Part shown: positions 1-5,439 of the stretch, piece after piece
Position numbering within the stretch: the stretch's first letter is position 1
How the letters are laid out: each line of letters starts with the position of its first letter
Source: CAZWHE01 sp964633825
Lineage (GTDB): Bacteria; Planctomycetota; B15-G4; CAYZWU01
Direction: 5' to 3'
DNA: 5,651 nucleotides
NCBI GenBank assembly: GCA_964633825.1
Contig: CAZWHE010000204.1
Span: 1-5,651, forward strand
Notes under the pieces: generated by a model
Database searches by the model: none
Seen by the model: only the letters and a program-made list of their open reading frames with translations
What the model was told of the DNA's origin: nothing
Made by a program: the position numbers and the translations under genes

Positions 1-462
1 CTTTTTTTCGAGAACGGCCCGTTCGCCCGCCAGCTTGCTCCGGCCGTAGGGTGTGATCGGGTGGGGCGGCGTTTCTTCGTTCACTGGCGTGCCGGAATTC
101 GCCGGACCGACGGCGGCCTGGCTCGATATCTGGACGAACCTCTTGATCTTGTTTCCCGACCGGAGCACGGCCTCGAGGAGAGAGCGTGTCCCGTCGGCGT
201 TGGCCCGGAAATACTCTCTTTCATTCCTGGCCTTCACCAGGCCCGCGGCGTGGAAGACATAGTCGGCGTCCCGAACGGCCCGGTCGAGCGAGGCGAAGTC
301 TTCCAGGGATCCGGGTATTCTCTCGACCGCCGGGAGGTCGTCGAGCCAGCTCCTTTTCTTCCGGGGCCGGACAAGGGCGCTCACCTCGAAGCCTTCGGCG
401 ATGAGGTGTTCGGCCATGTGGCTTCCCACGAAGCCCGTTGCGCCCGTGACGAGTGCTCTCAT
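1..462 (-). CDS. cerR: Extended SDR (NAD-dependent epimerase/dehydratase), candidate ceramide reductase, C-terminus cut by window edge
   Basis: Only the first 154 codons are present. The frame is open to base 1, so the C-terminal substrate-binding part is missing (the family is usually about 300-350 residues). The N-terminus is a Rossmann fold: the nucleotide-binding motif TGATGFVG is at residues 6-13, FHAAG at 70-74, NADGT at 88-92, ISSQAAVG at 112-119 and the catalytic pair YGRSK at 139-143. Ser114 sits 25 residues before Tyr139, the spacing seen in GalE-type enzymes, so the catalytic core looks intact. The start ATG overlaps the stop of the upstream gene as ATGA and follows a strong GGAGGAG ribosome site 8 bases away. 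As the third gene after a serine palmitoyltransferase and a GNAT-type acyltransferase, it fits the reductase that converts 3-oxo-dihydroceramide to dihydroceramide (CerR of Caulobacter). The SDR assignment is firm. The ceramide role is inferred from context, and a sugar epimerase or other 3-keto reductase remains possible. Confidence 0.85.
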   Translation of the reverse strand, partial: MRALVTGATGFVGSHMAEHLIAEGFEVSALVRPRKKRSWLDDLPAVERIPGSLEDFASLDRAVRDADYVFHAAGLVKARNEREYFRANADGTRSLLEAVLRSGNKIKRFVQISSQAAVGPANSGTPVNEETPPHPITPYGRSKLAGERAVLEKK

Positions 463-1607
463 CGCAGGAGCTCCTCCACGTCCGCCTCCCAGATGGCGTA
501 CTTCTTGTAAATCTTTGCGCCCATCTGTTCCAAGATGCGCCGTATAGGAATGTTGTCCTCGAGGATCCATGAGAGCTCGGCCCATTTGTAGCCGCGGGAT
601 CCGCCCGCTTCGATCGTTCTGTGGATGAGCATTCCCTCCAGCCCGAGCCCTCGAAACTCTTTTTTCACTCCCAGCGTCAAAACCCGGACGCCGCTGATTT
701 TTCTCCGGTTCCACAAGAACCTGAGCAGGCCGAACGGAAAGAGGCGCCCCCGCGCCGAAGCCAGGGCGGGGTTGAGATCGGGCAGGGTCAGCGAAAAAGC
801 GGCGGGCTCGCCGTTCCTTTCAGCGATCAGGGCGAGCTCGGGATCGAGCGCGGGCTTGAGTTTTTTCGCCTGCCACCTGAATTCCCTCTCCGTCATGGGA
901 ACGAAGCCCCAGTTCTTCTCCCAGGCGGAGTTATAGATGTTGCGAACGATGTCGATCTCGCTTTCGAGACGGCGCGGGTCGAATGGCCGGATCGAGAACG
1001 GGCTGCCTTTGGAATGACGCCTGGAGAGGCGTTCGGTCAGGCCTTTCATCCTTTCGAATCCCGGAGTGTTTTCGTGCACGATGTAGGCGATGAGCTCCTT
1101 GGCTTTCCGGAGCCCCGCGGCGGCCAGAAGCTCTGGGTGCCATTCGGGATTCCACGGCATCATGACGCATGGAGGGGTGTCGAATCCCTCGATCAGAGTG
1201 CCGCACTCTTCGTTTGTGGAAAGGCTGAAGGGGCCGCGCAGAACCGTCATTCCCCGTTCGCGGCCCCACTCCGCCGCGGCCCGGACGAGAGCGGCGGCCG
1301 TTTCCTCGTCGCGCTCGAAGTCGATCAGGCCGAAGCCGGCGGCCTTCTCGCCGTGAAATTCGTTGTGAAGGGGGTTGATGAGCGCCGTCACCCGGCCGGT
1401 CACCCTCTTTCCCCTCCGGGCCAGGAACGATTCCGCCTCGCCGTACTCGTAGAAAGGGTGGCGGGCCGGATCGAGTTTTTCATGGATATCGCTGTTCAAC
1501 GGGGGGACCCAGTTCGAATCACGTCCATGGACGCGGAAAGGAAAGGCAACGAATTCGCGCCGCTCACGCCGTCCCCTGACTGGCTGAACGGTTGTGTTCG
1601 GCTTCAT
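459..1607 (-). CDS. bcerS: Large GNAT-fold acyltransferase, candidate bacterial ceramide synthase
   Basis: This 382-residue protein resembles the roughly 370-400-residue GNAT-superfamily group usually annotated as hypothetical or N-acetyltransferase. Typical signatures are SNWVPPL (31-37), LDPARHPFYEYGE (45-57), the GRVTALIN strand (71-78), the LRGPFSLSTNEECG segment (123-136), and a C-terminal GNAT core from VLTLGVKKEFRGLGLEGML (309-327) to ELSWILEDNIPIRRILEQMG (344-363). The N-terminal half (about 60-175) has its own GNAT-like pattern, so the protein may be a tandem GNAT fold. The acyl-CoA loop RGLGLE (319-324) ends in Glu where classical GNATs have Gly or Ala. No signal peptide or clear membrane segment is seen. 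It starts 3 bases after the serine palmitoyltransferase stop, with only a weak GGGG-type ribosome site, so translation is probably coupled. Its own stop overlaps the SDR start. In Caulobacter, a GNAT-like protein (bCerS) acylates 3-ketodihydrosphingosine. Family similarity is clear by eye, but the ceramide synthase role rests on recall and context. Confidence 0.8.
   Translation of the reverse strand: MKPNTTVQPVRGRRERREFVAFPFRVHGRDSNWVPPLNSDIHEKLDPARHPFYEYGEAESFLARRGKRVTGRVTALINPLHNEFHGEKAAGFGLIDFERDEETAAALVRAAAEWGRERGMTVLRGPFSLSTNEECGTLIEGFDTPPCVMMPWNPEWHPELLAAAGLRKAKELIAYIVHENTPGFERMKGLTERLSRRHSKGSPFSIRPFDPRRLESEIDIVRNIYNSAWEKNWGFVPMTEREFRWQAKKLKPALDPELALIAERNGEPAAFSLTLPDLNPALASARGRLFPFGLLRFLWNRRKISGVRVLTLGVKKEFRGLGLEGMLIHRTIEAGGSRGYKWAELSWILEDNIPIRRILEQMGAKIYKKYAIWEADVEELLR
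471..477 (-). promoter_or_regulatory. Ribosome binding site of the SDR gene
   Basis: On the minus strand this reads GGAGGAG, 8 bases before the ATG at 462. It lies inside the last codons of the upstream GNAT gene. Together with the ATGA stop/start overlap it indicates independent plus coupled translation initiation and fixes the start. The site lies inside a 10-bp palindrome, AGGAGCTCCT (466-475). Confidence 0.75.
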
Positions 1608-1610
1608 GTT

Positions 1611-2987
1611 TCAGATGAGCCCCAGTTTTTTCCCGGTCCTTTTGAAAACATATAGGGCGCGGTCGAGATGTTCGCGCGTGTGGGTGGCCATGATGCTCAC
1701 CCGGATCAGAGCATCGCCGGGCAGGACGGCCGGGGCGATGATGGGATTGACGAAAACCCCCTCTTCTCTGAGGGCGAGCCACGTCTTGAAGCAGAGCATG
1801 TCCTTGCCGACGATCACGGGAATGATCGGCGTCGTGCTGAGGCCGGTGTTGAAGCCGAGACCGCGCAGCCCCTTGCGGAGGTATTCCGTGTTGTCCCAGA
1901 GGCGTTCGAGGCGCTCCGGCTCGCTCTGCAGGATGTCGAGGGCGGCGAGCACCGACGCGACCTGCGCCGGCGGCAGGCTCGCGCTGAAGATGAGCGAGCG
2001 GGCGTGGTGGCGGATGTAGTCGATCACGGCGCTGTCGCCGGCCACGAACCCGCCGATCGAGGCGAAGGACTTGGAGAAGGTTCCCATGATCAGAGCGACG
2101 CGGTCGGTCAGACCGAAGTGGGCCGATGTCCCGCTTCCGCCCGGTCCCATCACGCCGAGTCCGTGCGCGTCGTCCACCATAACGCCTGCGCTGCATCGCT
2201 CAGCGACCTCGACGATTCCGGGCAGGTCGGCCACGTCGCCGTCCATGCTGAAGACGCCGTCCACGACAATGAGCTTGCCGCCCCGGCCGTCGCAGCCGAC
2301 GAGGACGCGTTCCAGGTCGCTCGTGGAGTTGTGGTTGAACCGGTGCATGCGGCCGAAAGCGAGGCGGGCTCCGTCGATGATGCTGGCGTGGTCCACCTTG
2401 TCGGTGATGACCCGGTCGCCTTTTCCGATCAGTGTCGAGATCGCGCCCAGGTTGGCCTGAAATCCCGTTGTGAAGACGATGGCTTGGTCCTTGCTCACGA
2501 AACGGGCGAGCCGCTCCTCGAGCTCCTCGTGGATTTCAAGGGTTCCGTTGAGGAAGCGCGATCCGGCGCAGCTCGATCCGTAGCGCTTCACCGCGGCCTG
2601 GGCCGCTTCCTTGACCCTGGGATGCGTGGTCAGCCCCAGGTAGCTGTTCGAGCCGAGCATGAGCATCTCTTTGCCGTCGACCCGAATCACGGGATCCTGG
2701 GAGGATTGGATCGGTGAGAAATAGGGATAGACACCCAACTTCCTGACTTCGGCGGCTCGGGTGAAGTTGATGCATTTATCGAATACGCTGGCGGATCGCT
2801 CTTTTTCCATTTCGGTCTGAGTCGAATTCCCCTCCTTTTTTTCGCTCTGCTCTCTCCACGGAAACTGAAACGACCACTTGAAGAATTCCCGCCTGCGAAA
2901 AAAGTTGTTCCTCAGGCGGCTTGCGAGCCGCGACTGAGGTCGAAGATCCTGCCGATCCGATCGGCGGAAGAACTCCGATACTTTCAT
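1611..2987 (-). CDS. spt: Serine palmitoyltransferase-type alpha-oxoamine synthase (PLP-dependent), with N-terminal extension
   Basis: This is a fold-type I PLP enzyme that condenses serine with an acyl thioester to 3-ketodihydrosphingosine, releasing CO2; it is cytosolic or membrane-peripheral. It has 458 residues from this start. Visible motifs are LGSNSYLGL (111-119), CAGSRFLNGT (140-149), DHASIIDG (199-206), VDDAHGLGV (271-279) and the PLP lysine in MGTFSKSFASIGG (Lys306). His200, Asp272, His275 and Lys306 have the same mutual spacing as His159, Asp231, His234 and Lys265 of Sphingomonas paucimobilis serine palmitoyltransferase, as recalled. CAGSRFLNGT and GTFSKS favour this enzyme over the 2-amino-3-ketobutyrate ligase and BioF groups. 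The start at 2987 is chosen because GGGAGGG lies 7 bases upstream and a plausible promoter lies just beyond. An upstream in-frame ATG at 3164 would run through that promoter. Residues 1-59 are a basic, Phe- and Arg-rich extension before the usual start of the fold (an ATG at 2810 gives 399 residues). The gene heads the three-gene operon. The family is near certain and the exact amino acid and acyl substrates are inferred. Confidence 0.92.
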   Translation of the reverse strand: MKVSEFFRRSDRQDLRPQSRLASRLRNNFFRRREFFKWSFQFPWREQSEKKEGNSTQTEMEKERSASVFDKCINFTRAAEVRKLGVYPYFSPIQSSQDPVIRVDGKEMLMLGSNSYLGLTTHPRVKEAAQAAVKRYGSSCAGSRFLNGTLEIHEELEERLARFVSKDQAIVFTTGFQANLGAISTLIGKGDRVITDKVDHASIIDGARLAFGRMHRFNHNSTSDLERVLVGCDGRGGKLIVVDGVFSMDGDVADLPGIVEVAERCSAGVMVDDAHGLGVMGPGGSGTSAHFGLTDRVALIMGTFSKSFASIGGFVAGDSAVIDYIRHHARSLIFSASLPPAQVASVLAALDILQSEPERLERLWDNTEYLRKGLRGLGFNTGLSTTPIIPVIVGKDMLCFKTWLALREEGVFVNPIIAPAVLPGDALIRVSIMATHTREHLDRALYVFKRTGKKLGLI

Positions 2988-2994
2988 TGCGGAT

Positions 2995-3001
2995 CCCTCC
3001 C
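2995..3001 (-). promoter_or_regulatory. Ribosome binding site of the serine palmitoyltransferase gene
   Basis: The minus strand reads GGGAGGG, followed by 7 bases and the ATG at 2987. This is the best-placed Shine-Dalgarno in the region and decides the start. A second purine run, AAGGAGGGG (about 2829-2837), lies about 18 bases before the ATG at 2810, which is too far to support that start well. Confidence 0.75.
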
Positions 3002-3016
3002 AAAGAGGCCGCTCAA

Positions 3017-3046
3017 ATAATATGGGCATAAAGTTACGGGAAGCAA
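3017..3046 (-). promoter_or_regulatory. Candidate sigma-70-like promoter of the minus-strand sphingolipid operon
   Basis: On the minus strand, a -35-like TTGCTT (3041-3046, only the TTG matches the consensus well) is followed by an 18-base spacer and a -10-like TATTAT (3017-3022, 5 of 6 to TATAAT). Transcription would begin near 3010, giving a leader of about 20-25 bases that contains the GGGAGGG site. This is a consensus match by eye only. The position agrees with the chosen start at 2987. Confidence 0.4.
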
Positions 3047-3078
3047 GGCTTTTTTGACTTTGTGCGGGTTGGAACGGC

Positions 3079-3090
3079 AGAATCGATTCT
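3079..3090. promoter_or_regulatory. 12-bp perfect palindrome AGAATCGATTCT, candidate operator
   Basis: This perfect palindrome lies between the candidate divergent promoters. Its half-site recurs as CGATTC at 3142-3147 and as GAATCG at 3188-3193, just before the GT2 start. Such spacing would suit a dimeric regulator acting on both transcription units. No regulator gene is visible, and short palindromes also occur by chance. Confidence 0.3.
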
Positions 3091-3126
3091 TGTCCCCGTC
3101 GAAGGGCCGCCGCCGAAATAAACACG

Positions 3127-3183
3127 TTGACGAACAGGCGTCGATTCTGAATGATTGAAACCACACCAAAACCAAAGTTAATT
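3127..3183 (+). promoter_or_regulatory. Candidate promoter zone of the plus-strand glycosyltransferase pair
   Basis: Two overlapping possibilities are seen. The first is TTGACG (3127-3132), 17 bases, then AATGAT (3150-3155). The second is TTGAAA (3155-3160), 17 bases, then TTAATT (3178-3183), which would leave a leader of about 20 bases before the ATG at 3209. Both have good -35 and poor -10 matches. The tract is visibly richer in A and T than the flanking genes. Confidence 0.3.
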
Positions 3184-3208
3184 CACTGAATCGGTGGGGG
3201 CGGTTTCC

Positions 3209-3961
3209 ATGATTCATATTTATATTCCCGCCTATAACGAAGAGCAGAATATCGGCGCTCTCCTCGAAGAGACCCGCCGTGTTCTGTCGGAAGCGGAGCT
3301 CGAATACAAGGTTCTTGTCGTGAACGACGCTTCAACGGACGGAACGGCGGAAGTTCTCGACGGTCTCAAAGAGAAGATACCGCTCGAAGTGGTTTCCCAC
3401 GAGAAGAACAAGGGGCAGGGGGGCGCCCTTCGCTCGGGACTGGCGAAGATTCTCGAGGAGGCGTCCGACGACGATTTCATCGTCACATTCGACGCCGATT
3501 CAGCCCACCAGCCCGGCAACGTGCTCGGCATCTACGACAAGCTCCTCGACGGGCAGGACGTGGTGATCGGGTCCCGGTACATGAGGGGCGGGGATGAGTG
3601 GGGGGCGCCGCGGTGGCGGATCTACCTCGCCAAGTTCGCCAACTGGCTCCTCCATGTTTTTTTTCCCATCGAGGACGTGTCCGATTACACCGGGTCGTTC
3701 CGCGGTTACCGGATTTCGGCCCTGAGGAAAGCGTGGGGGGAAAAAGGGGGCGAGGTCCTCAAGGAGAATGATTTCACCGTTGTGCCCGAGATGTTGATCT
3801 GCCTGAGAGGCAGGGGGCTCGCTTTCGAAGAGATCCCTCTGATTCTGCGATACGACCTCAAGAGGGGCCATACGAAAGTCAGCGTATCGAGGGCTCTCAA
3901 AGCAACTTTCCGGCTGATCCGCCGGAGGCTTCTGGGAGGCCGGTTTGGCCGCAGGGAATAA
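3209..3961 (+). CDS. Family 2 glycosyltransferase (DPM1/dolichyl-phosphate mannosyltransferase-like)
   Basis: This is a 250-residue GT-A fold enzyme of the soluble DPM1-like type, which usually transfers a sugar from a nucleotide sugar to a lipid phosphate or other lipid acceptor at the cytoplasmic face of the membrane. Motifs are IPAYNEEQNIG (6-16), VVNDASTDGT (37-46), NKGQGGALRSG (67-77), the metal-binding FDADSAHQP (94-102), VIGSRYMRGG (119-128), DYTGSFRGYR (159-168), the VPEM segment with Glu194, and a basic tail after IPLILRYDLKRGHTKVS (209-225). There are no C-terminal membrane helices, unlike longer DPM1 or GtrB relatives. The ATG at 3209 places IPAYNE right after the start as is typical. 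A GTG at 3194 would add only five residues and is less likely. A G-rich stretch (3196-3203) serves as the ribosome site. It is divergent from the sphingolipid operon and overlaps the next gene by 17 bases. Donor and acceptor cannot be read from the sequence. Confidence 0.9.
   Translation: MIHIYIPAYNEEQNIGALLEETRRVLSEAELEYKVLVVNDASTDGTAEVLDGLKEKIPLEVVSHEKNKGQGGALRSGLAKILEEASDDDFIVTFDADSAHQPGNVLGIYDKLLDGQDVVIGSRYMRGGDEWGAPRWRIYLAKFANWLLHVFFPIEDVSDYTGSFRGYRISALRKAWGEKGGEVLKENDFTVVPEMLICLRGRGLAFEEIPLILRYDLKRGHTKVSVSRALKATFRLIRRRLLGGRFGRRE
3934..3939 (+). promoter_or_regulatory. Ribosome binding site supporting a TTG start for the GT4 gene
   Basis: GGGAGG lies inside the end of the GT2 gene, 5 bases before TTG at 3945. 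The only nearby in-frame alternative, GTG at 3972, has no well-placed purine run, so the TTG start is preferred. Confidence 0.6.
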
Positions 3962-5165
3962 GATCGCCTTTGTGGGAAAGCCGGGCGGCGCTTCCTTCCT
4001 GCCCGGCGCGGCTTCCCCTTCGATCGGCTCGGACAATGTCGTTATAGAAGGCCTTTCCCGCCACGTGCCCGACGGCGACCGGGCGCTCGTTGTCACCGAC
4101 ATTCGATCCAACCTGTCCCGTAAAAAAGGAACCGCCCATCACCGGATCGACGATCGCGCAGACCGTTTCCTCACGGGTTCTCTTTCCCGGATTCACTCCT
4201 TTGTTCCCGGCGGCGTCCGCCCCCATTTCCAGTCTTACAGAAACCGTTTCTTCGCGCGGCGCGCGGCCGCCCTCTGCACCGAAGAAGGCGCGGGCTGCAT
4301 CGTGCTCGCGGCCTGTCCCCAGTGGGCGCCTCTCTTCAAGAATCTCAATCCCTCGGCCCGGCTCGTTCTCCTCGTCAGAAACGACGCTCTCTGCGCGGCT
4401 CCGGCGCGCTTTGTACGGTATCTCAATCTCATCGATCGTTTTCTCGCTCCCTACGACGCCCTGGCCGAACGGCTCGGAAACCGCTACCCATCGCTCAAGG
4501 ACAGGATCCGCGTCGTGCCCGACGGCGTCGACACACAGGTTTTCCGGATGGAGAGAATGCGGGCGCGGCAGCGCGTTCTCTATGTGGGGCGCCGCTCTCC
4601 CGAGACAGGCGTTCACGTTCTCGTCGGCGCTTTCCTCAAACTGAAGGAGCGCTATCCCGGGGTGGAGCTGATTCTGGCCGGCCCGGCGGGAAGGACTCCG
4701 CGCAGCCGCTTGCTCGGCACGCCGACCGTTCACCGGCATCTTCTCAAGGGAGGAGGGCTCAGGCCGTGGCGCCGGCCCTTCGGTGTGGCTATGTCCAAGA
4801 AGGGATTTTTCACGGTGGGCGACGTCTCCCGTGAAGACCTGCCCCGCCTCTACGGCAGCTCGACTCTTTTGGTCCTTCCTTCCCTTGTCGATTCAGCCTC
4901 CGGGCTCGTCCTGGCGGAAGCCATGGCGGCCGGTCTTCCTGTTGTGGCTTCCCGAACGGGCGCAGCCGTGGACATGGTCCGGGACGGGCGGACGGGAACC
5001 CTCGTCGATCCCGGCAACGTGGAACAGCTTGCGTCCGCCGTGAGAATGATCTTCGACAATCGCGAAACAGCGGCCAAGATGGGCGAATCGGCCCGCAAGC
5101 GAGCGTGGGAAAAGTACGGCTGGGACCGCGTTGCCGCACGGTTTCTCGACGCGGTGGGACCTTGA
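3945..5165 (+). CDS. Family 4 glycosyltransferase (GT-B fold)
   Basis: This 406-residue protein has the two-domain GT-B layout. The N-terminal domain begins KIAFVGKPGG (6-15). The C-terminal donor domain has VVPDGVDTQVF (190-200), VLYVGRRSPETG (211-222), ELILAGPAG (241-249), then the acidic-motif region SASGLVLAEAMAAGLPVVAS (317-336), followed by VRDGRTGTLVDPGN (345-358). Glu325 is the second Glu of the usual E-x7-E motif. The first position is Ser317, so the motif is incomplete. Residues about 250-288 form a basic stretch longer than usual between the two donor-domain strands. It starts at TTG with GGGAGG 5 bases upstream and overlaps the GT2 stop by 17 bases, implying co-translation. No signal peptide or membrane helix is seen. 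GT4 enzymes build lipopolysaccharide, glycolipids and exopolysaccharide. Next to a ceramide-type operon, transfer of a sugar to a sphingolipid is possible but unproven. Confidence 0.9.
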   Translation: MAAGNKIAFVGKPGGASFLPGAASPSIGSDNVVIEGLSRHVPDGDRALVVTDIRSNLSRKKGTAHHRIDDRADRFLTGSLSRIHSFVPGGVRPHFQSYRNRFFARRAAALCTEEGAGCIVLAACPQWAPLFKNLNPSARLVLLVRNDALCAAPARFVRYLNLIDRFLAPYDALAERLGNRYPSLKDRIRVVPDGVDTQVFRMERMRARQRVLYVGRRSPETGVHVLVGAFLKLKERYPGVELILAGPAGRTPRSRLLGTPTVHRHLLKGGGLRPWRRPFGVAMSKKGFFTVGDVSREDLPRLYGSSTLLVLPSLVDSASGLVLAEAMAAGLPVVASRTGAAVDMVRDGRTGTLVDPGNVEQLASAVRMIFDNRETAAKMGESARKRAWEKYGWDRVAARFLDAVGP

Positions 5166-5171
5166 AGGGGA

Positions 5172-5193
5172 GGGCCGCTTTTCCGCCCGGCCC
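5172..5193 (+). terminator. GC-rich stem-loop just after the GT4 gene, possible transcription end
   Basis: GGGCCG (5172-5177) pairs with CGGCCC (5188-5193) around a 10-base loop, beginning 6 bases after the GT4 stop. The position suits a terminator or 3'-end stabilising hairpin, but no U-run follows, so intrinsic termination is uncertain. Confidence 0.3.
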
Positions 5194-5251
5194 GGAGGGA
5201 GAACCGAGGAGGACCATCGGGGCCGGTCGGGGGCTCGAAGGTCGTTTGCTT

Positions 5252-5342
5252 ACCCCCCACGCTCGCAAAGCCTCGCTTGAAGGGGGGTGCGCTTAGCAAG
5301 CGCGTAGCGCTTGCCGGACGCTCCGGCCCCCGGCCCGGGGGC
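5252..5342. repeat. Chain of adjoining perfect short stem-loops, REP-like element
   Basis: Successive inverted repeats almost touch each other. ACCCCCC (5252-5258) pairs with GGGGGGT (5282-5288), enclosing a small AAGC-CTC-GCTT hairpin (5268-5278). GCGCTT-AGC-AAGCGC spans 5289-5303. It competes with an 8-bp stem GCAAGCGC-GTA-GCGCTTGC (5296-5314). GCCGGA-CGC-TCCGGC spans 5313-5327. GCCCCCG-GCC-CGGGGGC spans 5326-5342. All but the first have three-base loops. The cluster could be a REP/BIME-like dispersed element, a bidirectional terminator or a structured RNA. No flanking direct repeat or transposase was found. Confidence 0.55.
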
Positions 5343-5439
5343 GATCATCCCCAAGAGGAACACCCTCCGGGCCGGACGGAAAGGAAGGCGCCTCCGCCAT
5401 CAAGGTCTCACCCGGTGGTGGGAGGAGTGGGCGTAGTGG

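Larger units (their letters stand above)
5166..5439. other. Non-coding convergent intergenic spacer
   Basis: No supported gene lies between the GT4 stop and the stop of the right-edge gene. The two genes converge here. The spacer is very GC-rich with many short inverted repeats (described separately). It lacks the T-tract expected of a classical intrinsic terminator on either strand. Confidence 0.6.

Noticed and set aside
621..2717. Long plus-strand open frames (344 and 349 codons) opposite the GNAT and serine palmitoyltransferase genes
   Set aside because: They are antisense shadows in high-GC DNA. The translations show no family motifs, while the minus strand carries strong conserved motifs throughout.
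3041..3055. Small hairpin AAGC-AAG-GCTT followed by T residues, terminator-like
   Set aside because: The stem is only 4 bp, and no plus-strand gene lies upstream that would need terminating. The same bases serve as the -35 of the minus-strand candidate promoter.
2988..3164. Upstream ATG at 3164 extending the serine palmitoyltransferase by 59 more residues
   Set aside because: The ATG at 2987 has a well-placed GGGAGGG. The extra stretch covers the AT-rich control region with the candidate promoter and resembles no known domain.
3897..4739. 280-codon minus-strand open frame opposite the GT4 gene
   Set aside because: Composition is typical of a shadow frame (rich in Arg, Ala, Gly and Glu, no motifs), and the plus strand encodes a recognisable GT4.
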